Source: Fibrobacterota bacterium (GTDB lineage: Bacteria; Fibrobacterota; Chitinivibrionia; Chitinivibrionales; Chitinispirillaceae). Taken from it: DNA of 44,659 nt. The position numbers were made by a program, and so were the translations under genes. The notes below the pieces were generated by a model. That model made no database searches. It was not told the DNA's origin and was given only the letters and a program-made list of their open reading frames with translations. Below, piece after piece: positions 24,416 to 32,445 of this stretch; position 1 is the first letter of the stretch; every line of letters starts with the position of its first letter. The stretch lies in contig JAEWVR010000024.1 of the NCBI GenBank assembly GCA_023459055.1, positions 1-44,659 on the forward strand. The letters run 5' to 3'.

Positions 24416-25060
24416 TTAGTTCTCTTCCGTTAATTTTTCCGATATCATATCGAAAATACTCTGTCTGAATGACTCAAATCCGTAATTGTGCAAATTGTCA
24501 ATTGGGTCTGTCTCAAAAATTATATCCCAAATTGCAAACCGTTTTCTCTGATCAGGACAGTTTCTCTTTAAAAACAGCCTTACTTCAGCCATAAGTGCAG
24601 CTATTATGGCATAATCAGTAGTAACCGCCTCGCCGATCTTCTTCTTGAGATACTTCGAAAAACGGGGGCTTGCTGCATTTGTTGATAGTGCTACCGATAC
24701 AGCGCCTCTGCGAATTACCGCCGGTACAATAAACGAACAGAGCTCCGGCTGATCGACTACATTACACGGAATATTAAGTACTCTCGCCCGTTCTGATACC
24801 ATTTTATTTATTTTGTCAACATTCGTTGCCGCAATGACAATAGCACAATCCGGTGTGATATCTTCAGGATCGAATGGTTTTTGTATCATGACAATACTGT
24901 TCTTAAAACGCCTGAATCGTTGTTCAAACTCCGGCGACACCACAACGACATCAGCCCCCGCACGAAGCAGCCCTGTAACTTTTCGTAACGCTATTAATCC
25001 GCCGCCTGCAATAAGGCACTTTCTTTTTTGAAGATCAAGCATTACTGGATAATAATACAC
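24416..25060 (-). CDS. sirC: Precorrin-2 dehydrogenase, possibly also sirohydrochlorin ferrochelatase
   Basis: NAD-dependent oxidation of precorrin-2 to sirohydrochlorin. The 214-residue protein matches the N-terminal module of CysG and Met8: LIAGGGLIALRKVTGLL (NAD-binding Rossmann motif), NVVDQPELCSFIVPA and VSVALSTNAASPRFSKYLK. Asp103 and Ser126 align with the CysG residues Asp104 and Ser128 implicated in chelation. Since no separate sirB/cbiX/cbiK gene is in the cluster, this protein may also insert iron; that is inference. GTG 25060 is preceded by AAGGAG. It sits 14 bases after hemC. Confidence 0.9.
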   Translation of the reverse strand: MYYYPVMLDLQKRKCLIAGGGLIALRKVTGLLRAGADVVVVSPEFEQRFRRFKNSIVMIQKPFDPEDITPDCAIVIAATNVDKINKMVSERARVLNIPCNVVDQPELCSFIVPAVIRRGAVSVALSTNAASPRFSKYLKKKIGEAVTTDYAIIAALMAEVRLFLKRNCPDQRKRFAIWDIIFETDPIDNLHNYGFESFRQSIFDMISEKLTEEN

Positions 25061-25074
25061 GATTACTCCTTCAC

Positions 25075-25971
25075 TTATGCCAATCGTCCGAGTAGCTTTT
25101 CCACAAGCTGCATTCCCGTTTCTAATGGTAGCGAACTACTCCCATTAACAGTTTCTTCAACGTACCTGCTATTTTGTGGATTCTCATAGAATGCTTTCAT
25201 TGTCAGGATTCCCTTGTCAATACGCGAAAGCATTCCAAAAGGCATTCTGCAATCAAAACCGATTTTTTCAAGCACCATAAACTCTGCACCGGAAACTAAA
25301 AACTGTTCTTTGTCAAATGCATCCTGACACAAACGGAATAGCAACTCATCGTCAGCTCTGGTTTCCACGGCAATAACTCCCTGACCGGGAGCCGGAATAA
25401 AACACTCCGGATTAAAACGTTCACTGATTCTGCCTTGTAAACCAAGACGTATCAATCCGGCTTCAGACAAAACGATTCCGTCATACACCCCTTCATCAAG
25501 ACGTGCTATCCGTGTATCAATATTTCCTCTTACATCAACATACTCAAGATCATCACGCATCCGCTTTAAAAGCACTCGTCTTCTCATGCTTCCTGTACCG
25601 ATCGTTGATCCTGAGGGGATATCTTTAAACGGTATAGTATCCCGGGAGATTAACACATCACAAACAGACTCCGGTTTTAAAAATCCCGCCAGACGAAGTC
25701 CATCAGCAGTTTGACAAGTAATATCCTTGAAACTATGTACCGCAAGATCTATTATATTATCAAGAAGGGCGTGTTCAATTTCCCGAATAAAAACACCCTT
25801 CCCGCCAATATCTTTCAGGCTTGTTTTCTGATCTTTATCGCCGGTTGTAGTAATTACCACGGTTTCAATATGCAGGGATGGCTCTGCAATTTTAAGCCGT
25901 GCAATAACAATATCAGTCTGGGCACGTGCAAGCCGTGAGCCGCGCGTCCCTATACGAATTATTCGCCGCAT
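25075..25971 (-). CDS. hemC: Porphobilinogen deaminase (hydroxymethylbilane synthase)
   Basis: Polymerises four porphobilinogen molecules into hydroxymethylbilane. Family signatures: RIGTRGSRLARAQTDIV at the N-terminus, TTTGDKD, GKGVFIREIEHALLD, AVHSFKD, GTGSMRRRVLLKR, VRGNIDTR, and APGQGVIAVE. The dipyrromethane-cofactor cysteine lies in GFDCRMPFG. I chose ATG 25971 (MRRIIRIG) because AAGAG precedes it and the protein then starts at the family's usual point. The gene overlaps the end of hemA by 13 bases. Length of 298 residues is normal. Confidence 0.95.
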   Translation of the reverse strand: MRRIIRIGTRGSRLARAQTDIVIARLKIAEPSLHIETVVITTTGDKDQKTSLKDIGGKGVFIREIEHALLDNIIDLAVHSFKDITCQTADGLRLAGFLKPESVCDVLISRDTIPFKDIPSGSTIGTGSMRRRVLLKRMRDDLEYVDVRGNIDTRIARLDEGVYDGIVLSEAGLIRLGLQGRISERFNPECFIPAPGQGVIAVETRADDELLFRLCQDAFDKEQFLVSGAEFMVLEKIGFDCRMPFGMLSRIDKGILTMKAFYENPQNSRYVEETVNGSSSLPLETGMQLVEKLLGRLA

Positions 25972-26999
25972 GTACACTCTTTTCTGAATAAGTACCACCT
26001 TGTAAACTCAGCAACCTGTTCTTCAATGATTGCTTCAATATCACCTATCTCGTGTGTACGCTCTAACAAATGACGCTCTGCGGTGGCCTTGAGATCATCA
26101 ACACAAATAAGTTTTACCCCGTCAATGGAACTGATTACCGGATCAGCGTTCCGTGGTGCCCCAATGTCAATCACAAGCAGTTGTTTTTTGCGATTACGGC
26201 ACTGCTGAAGCTGTTCAACCGAAAGGATGTGCTCACTTGATGATGTCGCGAGTATGACACAATCGTAATCATTAATACTTTTACAAAAATCTGAATATAA
26301 CAGATGCACCGCATTAAACCGCAGGCTTATCATTGCAGCGCGTTGATCATTACGGTTACAGAGACCAATTCGATTCGGTTTATATTGAGCGACTCGTTTT
26401 AATGCTCGTAATCCCATTGTACCAAGACCGACAATAAGAATACTCATATTGTCTAGTTTCCCATTATTATTGTCAAGCAATGCTTCAATCGCAATTGACG
26501 AAACTGAAATTGAGCCTTTGGCAGCACCGGTAAGATGCCGTACCTTCTTTCCTGTCGCAATTGCCTGCTGAAATAACCGATTCAGACAGGAATTGGTTTT
26601 ATCGTGCTTTCTTGAAAAAAAATAGGCATCACGGATCTGTCCAAGAATTTCATGCTCCCCGAACACCATCGACTCAACACCCGATGCGACCCTGAAAATA
26701 TGTCGTACCGCATTTGCGCAGCAGTGATTGACAAGAGCAGAACGAACCAGCGTTTCAGGTATCCGATGAAAATCAGCCAGGCATTTTATGAGCCAGACTG
26801 CCGCAGCTGCAGTATCCTCAGCTACATAATAAATCTCAATTCTGTTACAGGTACAGAGCACAACGATTTCACGTACCGGCGTCTCAGCCGGCATACCATT
26901 GATGAATCCTGCAAGACGATCCTTTTCAAAATAAAGGGTATCTCTCATGCGCATTGATGACACACGAAAATCAGTTGTCAATACACCTACGTGAAACAT
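25959..26999 (-). CDS. hemA: Glutamyl-tRNA reductase
   Basis: Reduces glutamyl-tRNA to glutamate-1-semialdehyde with NADPH. It shows VVLCTCNRIEIYY (catalytic Cys51), ASGVESMVFGEHEILGQIRDAY, the NADPH-binding ILIVGLGTMGLRALKR, and LLVIDIGAPRNADP. At 346 residues it is shorter than the usual ~420. The C-terminal helical dimerisation domain is mostly missing after WYLFRKEC, though the ending overlaps hemC naturally with no sign of frameshift. The start directly abuts the hemL stop (TAG then ATG), so translation is probably coupled. Short forms of HemA are known in other bacteria. Confidence 0.93.
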   Translation of the reverse strand: MFHVGVLTTDFRVSSMRMRDTLYFEKDRLAGFINGMPAETPVREIVVLCTCNRIEIYYVAEDTAAAAVWLIKCLADFHRIPETLVRSALVNHCCANAVRHIFRVASGVESMVFGEHEILGQIRDAYFFSRKHDKTNSCLNRLFQQAIATGKKVRHLTGAAKGSISVSSIAIEALLDNNNGKLDNMSILIVGLGTMGLRALKRVAQYKPNRIGLCNRNDQRAAMISLRFNAVHLLYSDFCKSINDYDCVILATSSSEHILSVEQLQQCRNRKKQLLVIDIGAPRNADPVISSIDGVKLICVDDLKATAERHLLERTHEIGDIEAIIEEQVAEFTRWYLFRKECTCGE

Positions 27000-28301
27000 C
27001 TATCGGGCACCTCCGATTTTCCTCAGAATATCTTTACTTTTTGCAAGTGTTGTTTCAATATCATCATGACTATGTGCTGATGAAATAAACCATGATTCAA
27101 ATTGTGATGGCGGCAGGTAAATCCCCGATTCCAGCATTGCATGGAAATAACGACCAAACAGCTCTTTGTCGCTGCTGATAGCGTCTTTATATGATATCAC
27201 CAATTTATTACGGTTAAAAAACAGTGTCATCATGGAACCGATGTGATTACACACGCACAGGATCCCGGCAGAACGGCACTCTTTTTCAAGTGATGTAGCA
27301 AGATGTGATGTCGTTTTTTCAAGTTTTTTATAGATTGACAGATCACATTTAAGAGCATTGAGCATTGCAATCCCTGCCGCAACAGCGATTGGATTACCAG
27401 ACAGGGTTCCCGCCTGATACACAGGCCCGCATGGAGCAACATACGACATAATCTCTTTTGAACCTCCATATGCTGCTATTGGTAATCCGCCACCGATAAT
27501 CTTGCCGAGCGTTGTTATGTCCGGGGTGATACCGAACAGTTCCTGAGCCCCACCGGCAGACAAGCGGAAGCCGGTCATTACCTCATCAAAAATAAGCAGT
27601 GCACCATATTTCTTTGTAATTTCTCTCAGGTAAGGTAAAAAGGCCATATCAGGAAGAATTACTCCCATATTACCTGCTACCGGCTCAACAATTACTGCAG
27701 CGATCCTGTCACCATATTCATGAAACAGTCTTTTGACAGATTCAGAATCATTGTATTGAGCAACAAGTGTTGTCCCTGCAGCAGCACTGGTCACTCCGGC
27801 ACTATCCGGGATTCCGAATGTAAGCGCCCCGGAACCAGCGGCAATTAAAAAGCTGTCGCCGTGACCATGATAACATCCCTCGAACTTTACAATAAGTTCT
27901 CTACCAGTAAATCCTCTGGCCAGCCGGGCAGCACTCATGGTCGCTTCGGTCCCGCTATTGACAAGACGGAGCATACCGATTGATGGAACCATTGAGCAGA
28001 TGATTTCCGCAAGTTCAGATTCCCGTTCTGTCGGAGCCCCGAATGCAGTGCCATCCATAACCGTCTTCTGAACAGCTTCAACAACCTGAGGAAATGCGTG
28101 ACCAAGAATCATCGGTCCCCAGGCTCCAACGTAATCAATATAGCTGTTACCATCAATATCAGTAAGCCGGGAACCCTGACCCTTCGCAAAAAAAACCGGA
28201 TCACCACCAACACCTTTAAATGCCCTGACCGGTGAATTCACACCTCCAGGAATAACATTTCGGGCACGTTTACCCGCACCGATACTATTTGAAAAGTTCA
28301 C
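27000..28301 (-). CDS. hemL: Glutamate-1-semialdehyde 2,1-aminomutase
   Basis: PLP-dependent conversion of glutamate-1-semialdehyde to 5-aminolevulinate. It is 433 residues with the family features: NVIPGGVNSPVRAFKGVGG, NSGTEATMSAARLARGFTGR, FEGCYHGHGDSFL, IFDEVMTGFR and the PLP-lysine motif TTLGKIIGGGLPIAAYGG (Lys267). GTG 28301 is preceded by GAGG at a 6-base spacing. It is the first gene of the second half of the heme cluster, after the repeat-filled spacer 28302-28617, so a promoter is expected in that spacer. Confidence 0.96.
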   Translation of the reverse strand: MNFSNSIGAGKRARNVIPGGVNSPVRAFKGVGGDPVFFAKGQGSRLTDIDGNSYIDYVGAWGPMILGHAFPQVVEAVQKTVMDGTAFGAPTERESELAEIICSMVPSIGMLRLVNSGTEATMSAARLARGFTGRELIVKFEGCYHGHGDSFLIAAGSGALTFGIPDSAGVTSAAAGTTLVAQYNDSESVKRLFHEYGDRIAAVIVEPVAGNMGVILPDMAFLPYLREITKKYGALLIFDEVMTGFRLSAGGAQELFGITPDITTLGKIIGGGLPIAAYGGSKEIMSYVAPCGPVYQAGTLSGNPIAVAAGIAMLNALKCDLSIYKKLEKTTSHLATSLEKECRSAGILCVCNHIGSMMTLFFNRNKLVISYKDAISSDKELFGRYFHAMLESGIYLPPSQFESWFISSAHSHDDIETTLAKSKDILRKIGGAR

Positions 28302-28374
28302 TGTTTACCTCACCTGAGAGAATATTTTCTAAATAAGAAGAGCGCCTTACATCGGCTCAAATGCCCTTAAAACA

Positions 28375-28423
28375 ATCCCCCTTTATCCCCCCTTATTAAG
28401 GGGGGCGCTTCCAGCGGGGGGAT
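28375..28423. repeat. GC-rich hairpin repeat (type 2)
   Basis: Contains CCCCCCTTATTAAGGGGGG (28387-28405), a near-perfect palindrome, followed by CGCTTCCAGCGGGGGGATC. A decayed copy with TTATTAAGGGAAGCGCTTCCAGCGGGGGATT lies at 32370-32400. It is non-coding and probably a dispersed repeat. It could terminate transcripts between ahbD and hemL. Confidence 0.7.
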
Positions 28424-28480
28424 CAATTTGCCTGCTGGCATTTACATGAAGGCAGTATACTTATACGTTCGTTCCCTATT

Positions 28481-28598
28481 GACCTCACCCCCGGCCCCTC
28501 TCCCATAGGAGAGGGGAGCAGGATCCTTACAGAACAATAAATTTTTCATCCCTCTTACTCCCCCTCTCCTATGGGAGAGGGGGCTGGGGGGTGAGGTC
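28481..28598. repeat. Full-length GC-rich palindromic repeat (R3)
   Basis: Second complete copy of the R2-type element: GACCTCACCCCCGGCCCC at one end, GGGGGTGAGGTC at the other, each half with its own palindrome, and an AT-rich centre. The flanks GTTCC and GGAAC extend the inverted symmetry. It lies 19 bases past the ahbD stop, where its stems could stop transcription before hemL. Confidence 0.85.
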
Positions 28599-28617
28599 GG
28601 GAACGCATCCCTTTGTG

Positions 28618-29694
28618 TCAAGACTTCGGTTCATACAAGCACTGTGGCTCATCACCCAGGAAATCCCCTGTCATCGTAAATGCCCTGGCTCTGCAGCCTC
28701 CACATACCCGCCTGTATTCACATCTTCCACATTTCCCATGATATTTGTCAACAGCACGAATCTGCTCAAACAAAGCTGATTCACGCCAGATTATTCCAAA
28801 GTCATACTTTTCAGAACGAAGATTCCCGGCTTCCATTTCCAGAAAGCCGCAAATCTGCACGATTCCTTTATGAGAAATAAAGGCAAAGCCCTGACCACCC
28901 AGACATCCTTTAGTCATTGCATCCAAACCGTGTGATTCCCGCGTTACCGTACGTCCTGAAGCCTTCTCACGCTCTCTGAAAATACGGTAATAATGAGGTG
29001 CGCAGGTGGGTTTAACCTGAATTTTCCGTTCAAGCTGGAGCTCGTAGATCTGATGTAACACTTTTTCATATTCCTCCGCGGAAATAATCTGATCGGTAAG
29101 CTCTGACGCCCTCCCGGTCGGTACAAGCAGAAATGGATGAAACGCAACAGCTCCCAGTTCAACAGCTTTACAATATATACTGCGCAAATCATGTACATTA
29201 TTTCTGGTGATTGTTGTATTCACCTGAAATTCGATCCCCGCATTTTTGAGTTCGTCAATGGCGTTCATAACAATATCATACGCGCCGGTTACGCCTCTGA
29301 ACGTATCATGGCTTGCAGCATCAATGCCATCAATACTAAGACTGATCCGTGAAATACCCGATGCTTTGAGTTCTTTACATGATAACTGATCAAGCAGACT
29401 GCCGCAGGTTGCCATCACCATGCGTAGTCCCTTTGATGTACCATACCCGGCAATCCCGAAAATATCCTTACGAAGCATCGGTTCCCCGCCGGTAAGGATC
29501 ACTATGCACGATCCCATTGATGCAATCGAATCGATGACTGCTAAACACTCCTGCGTTGTCAATTCGTCATCATAGGGTCCCTTCTGTGCACTTGCCCTGC
29601 AGTGACGACATGCGAGTGTACATGAACGGGTCATCTCCCATGCAACAAGCCGAAGTACTGGTTGCGCCGGTATAGCTCCTGACGACGGATGCAT
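28618..29694 (-). CDS. ahbD: Heme b synthase AhbD (radical SAM)
   Basis: Oxidatively decarboxylates iron-coproporphyrin III to heme b. The radical-SAM cluster motif is CTLACRHC (Cys25, Cys29, Cys32), followed by ELTTQECLAVIDSIASMG and the GGEP motif. The C-terminal region has a SPASM/Twitch-like set of cysteines (KGCLGGQGFAFIS, ICGFLE, GKCGRCEYRRVCGGCRARA, CLYEP) for auxiliary iron-sulfur clusters. The LRLVAWEMTRSCTLACRHCRAS start is typical of AhbD. ATG 29694 lies one base after the hemB stop (TAGGATG). The order ahbC-hemB-ahbD matches Desulfovibrio as I recall it. Confidence 0.9.
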   Translation of the reverse strand: MHPSSGAIPAQPVLRLVAWEMTRSCTLACRHCRASAQKGPYDDELTTQECLAVIDSIASMGSCIVILTGGEPMLRKDIFGIAGYGTSKGLRMVMATCGSLLDQLSCKELKASGISRISLSIDGIDAASHDTFRGVTGAYDIVMNAIDELKNAGIEFQVNTTITRNNVHDLRSIYCKAVELGAVAFHPFLLVPTGRASELTDQIISAEEYEKVLHQIYELQLERKIQVKPTCAPHYYRIFREREKASGRTVTRESHGLDAMTKGCLGGQGFAFISHKGIVQICGFLEMEAGNLRSEKYDFGIIWRESALFEQIRAVDKYHGKCGRCEYRRVCGGCRARAFTMTGDFLGDEPQCLYEPKS

Positions 29695-29695
29695 C

Positions 29696-30673
29696 CTATC
29701 GTTCCCCTTTTGTAAGTAGTGCAGCGGCTTGTGCTGCAAAATAGGTAATAATCATATCTGCTCCCGCACGTTTAATTGATAGTAACATTTCCATCATGAC
29801 ACTATTTTCGTTGATCCATCCGTTGGCGGCAGCAGCTTTAACCATGGAATACTCTCCGCTGACATTATACGCAGCAACCGGAACATTAAAGTTCTGTTTC
29901 ACCTGATGTATTACATCAAGATATGAAAGAGCCGGTTTCACCATGACAACATCGGCACCTTCACCAATGTCAAGCTCAACCTCCCGAAGCGCCTCTCTGA
30001 CATTTGCAGGATTCATCTGGTAGGATTTTCGATCTCCGAACTGAGGCGCGCAATCGGCCGCATCACGAAATGGCCCGTAAAATGCTGATGCATACTTTGC
30101 GGCATACGACATTACCGGAATATTTGAAAATCCATTTGTGTCAAGTACTTTCCGGATCACTCCGATCCGCCCGTCCATCATGTCACTCGGTGCAATCATA
30201 TCACTTCCGACGTTTGCATGCGAGAGTGCCTGCTTTGAAAGCAGCTCCAGTGACAGATCATTGTCAACGTCTCCATTTACTACAATGCCACAGTGACCAT
30301 GTTCGGAGTATTCGCAGTTACAAACATCAGTGATAACAAACAGTTTGCCGGTATTGCCCTTTATCGCCCGTACCGCCCGCTGAACAATTCCATTATCATC
30401 ATAACCGACATGATCACCCTTTGTATCGGGAATTCCAAAAAGTAGTACAGAACGTATCCCGAGCTGTTCAAGCCGCCTGCACTCTTCAACAAGCAGATCA
30501 ACTGAAAACCGGTCAACACCGGGCATGCTCCCGACCGGACTCTTTATCCCAGAGCCTTCACAAACAAAAAGCGGCATAATGAGATTATCAACAGACAATC
30601 GCGTTTCCTGTACCATCGCCCGCATTGATGCATTCGCCCGTAACCGCCTCAAACGTATCTCCGGAAAACCCAT
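29696..30673 (-). CDS. hemB: Porphobilinogen synthase (5-aminolevulinate dehydratase)
   Basis: Condenses two 5-aminolevulinate molecules to porphobilinogen. Family motifs: RLRRLRANASMRAMVQETRLS, NLIMPLFVCEG, a zinc-type metal site DVCNCEYSEHGHCG with three cysteines, SDMMDGRIGVIRK, MSYAAKYASAFYGPFRDA (substrate lysine) and DVVMVKPALSYLD (Schiff-base lysine). It is 325 residues from ATG 30673, which follows AAGGTG at a good spacing; an upstream in-frame GTG at 30682 is part of that site. It lies between ahbC and ahbD in one transcription unit. Confidence 0.96.
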   Translation of the reverse strand: MGFPEIRLRRLRANASMRAMVQETRLSVDNLIMPLFVCEGSGIKSPVGSMPGVDRFSVDLLVEECRRLEQLGIRSVLLFGIPDTKGDHVGYDDNGIVQRAVRAIKGNTGKLFVITDVCNCEYSEHGHCGIVVNGDVDNDLSLELLSKQALSHANVGSDMIAPSDMMDGRIGVIRKVLDTNGFSNIPVMSYAAKYASAFYGPFRDAADCAPQFGDRKSYQMNPANVREALREVELDIGEGADVVMVKPALSYLDVIHQVKQNFNVPVAAYNVSGEYSMVKAAAANGWINENSVMMEMLLSIKRAGADMIITYFAAQAAALLTKGER

Positions 30674-30718
30674 AGTGATCACCTTTACTTAATTAGAAAA
30701 ACAGTTCCAAACAACGGC

Positions 30719-31909
30719 TTATGAAATAGTACCCGCAATCTCTGCGTCCGAAAGATAACACGCGGGATCCTCCTGCCATAAATCTTTATGAACAGCCTCT
30801 GCACGAACTCTGAAATTTCCATTACAGATATTCTGATACACACAGCGGGAACACTTACCTTTCAACAATGATTTACGGTTACGGAGCTGAGATAGAAGCG
30901 GTTCAGATGTATCGGTCCATATCTCTCCAAATGACCGGTCTCTGATGTTGCCTGGTGTGTAGTGACGCCAGAACTGATCAGGATGCACCGTTCCGTCCCA
31001 GGAGATACAGCCGATCCCGATACCGGAGTTATTGCCGCCGTTCATTGATAGAAGTTGAAGTACATTTTCTGCCTGTGGAGATTTTTCCCGCACCATCCGC
31101 TGATAAAGATAGACACCATCCGCATGGTTATCAACCGTCAACACTTCAGCAGCCAGTCCCTTCCTGTGAAGAGCTGCAGTTCTGTCAATAATAAGATCGA
31201 CACAGCGGCGGGTTTCGTCGTGAGAAAGATCATGTTCTGCGATCCCGACCGCACGCCCCGTATAGACAAGATGATAAAAACAGATTCGTGGGATACCCTC
31301 GGTTTCAAGTAATGAAAATAGTCCTCCGATATCATCGACATTATCCCGTGTAATCGTAAAGCGAAGCCCAACTTTGACCCCGGCTTTCATACAAGCGCGG
31401 ATTCCATTAATGGAGCGTACAAAAGCACCATCAGTACCACGAAACCGGTCATGTTTCTCCTGAAGCCCATCAAGACTGACACCAACATAGGATAATCCGG
31501 CATCTTTGAGTCGCATAGCGGTATCATCGTTGATCAGCGTACCATTTGTAGAAACTACAACCCGCATTCCTTTTGAACGCGCACGACAGATCAGGGTGAA
31601 AACATCTTTTCGAATAAGCGGTTCTCCCCCCGACATCAGTACCACAGGCACCTTAAATTCTGCAAGTGAATCGATAAGGTGCAAGCCTTCATCGGTGTTT
31701 AACTCGCCTGAGTAGTCTCTGTTTTCAGATTCTGAATAGCAGTGAATACACTTAAGATTGCATCGCCGGGTGATATTCCAGACCACAACCGGTTTTTTAT
31801 CTTCGGAATATTGAAGCAGGTGTGATGGCAGTGATGCAGAGTGACGTCCATACCGCAGTACATCTGATGGTTCAACAGTACCGCAGTACAGTTTGGAAAT
31901 ACCAACCAT
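30719..31909 (-). CDS. ahbC: 12,18-didecarboxysiroheme deacetylase AhbC (radical SAM)
   Basis: Removes the C2 and C7 acetate groups of 12,18-didecarboxysiroheme to give iron-coproporphyrin III. The 396-residue protein opens with the AhbC-type MVGISKLYCGTVEPSDVLRYGR, then LLQYSEDKKPVVVWNITRRCNLKCIHCYSE with the radical-SAM cysteines Cys50, Cys54 and Cys57, and the GGEP motif. The C-terminus carries auxiliary-cluster cysteines (GIGCISWDGTVHPDQFW, GKCSRCVYQNICNGNFRVRAE, PACYLSD). AAGGG precedes ATG 31909. It is the first gene of the cluster, so the promoter should lie in 31910-32000. Confidence 0.92.
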   Translation of the reverse strand: MVGISKLYCGTVEPSDVLRYGRHSASLPSHLLQYSEDKKPVVVWNITRRCNLKCIHCYSESENRDYSGELNTDEGLHLIDSLAEFKVPVVLMSGGEPLIRKDVFTLICRARSKGMRVVVSTNGTLINDDTAMRLKDAGLSYVGVSLDGLQEKHDRFRGTDGAFVRSINGIRACMKAGVKVGLRFTITRDNVDDIGGLFSLLETEGIPRICFYHLVYTGRAVGIAEHDLSHDETRRCVDLIIDRTAALHRKGLAAEVLTVDNHADGVYLYQRMVREKSPQAENVLQLLSMNGGNNSGIGIGCISWDGTVHPDQFWRHYTPGNIRDRSFGEIWTDTSEPLLSQLRNRKSLLKGKCSRCVYQNICNGNFRVRAEAVHKDLWQEDPACYLSDAEIAGTIS

Positions 31910-32445
31910 GTATAACCCTTTATCGCAAATGTATAAAAAATCTGTCTATTAGATTATAAATCTATCCGTTGATTACTAAACATACTATTTTTTATACCAT
32001 TTTGCCTATTTTTAATCAACATAAAGGCATAACAGCAGCGTAAATTGACAACTGCATACAGTTTCAATCGCCCCAGTCCCGGATTTCTCTACCAAATAGC
32101 TTACAATGTTTACGTTAACACGACATTCATTTTAATGTGGTTTAGCTGCACGACATTCAGGAAGTGATTTCTTTACACCGTGATGCAGCTCTCATTATGC
32201 GGAACATCCATGCGCAGCATAGAAGAGTGCCTCACCCCCCGGCCCCCTCTCCGCAAGCGATAGAGGGGGAGAGCAATATTATTAATTTGGCATTAACAAA
32301 ATATGACTCCTAAATCTCCCGCAGGTGGAGGTATCATATTGATTATAATTAATAACACTTCTCTCCGAGTTATTAAGGGAAGCGCTTCCAGCGGGGGATT
32401 TCTTTGTTTCCTACCAGAGCTACAAGAGCTCCAGCTACTGGATTT
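31910..32445. other. Intergenic region upstream of the heme cluster
   Basis: No gene seen. The AT-rich part nearest ahbC should hold its promoter; reading the minus strand, TATAAT-like sequence occurs near 31945-31955 but without a clear -35. The left-hand repeats are given separately. Decayed repeat sequence fills 32229-32400. Confidence 0.4.
32229..32276. repeat. Partial copies of both GC-rich repeats (R4)
   Basis: CCTCACCCCCCGGCCCCCTC and the following GAGGGGGAGAGCA match the first half of the R2/R3 element. About 100 bases further, 32370-32400 matches the type 2 repeat at 28387-28421. The two repeat types thus occur side by side on both sides of the ahbC-hemB-ahbD unit. Confidence 0.65.
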
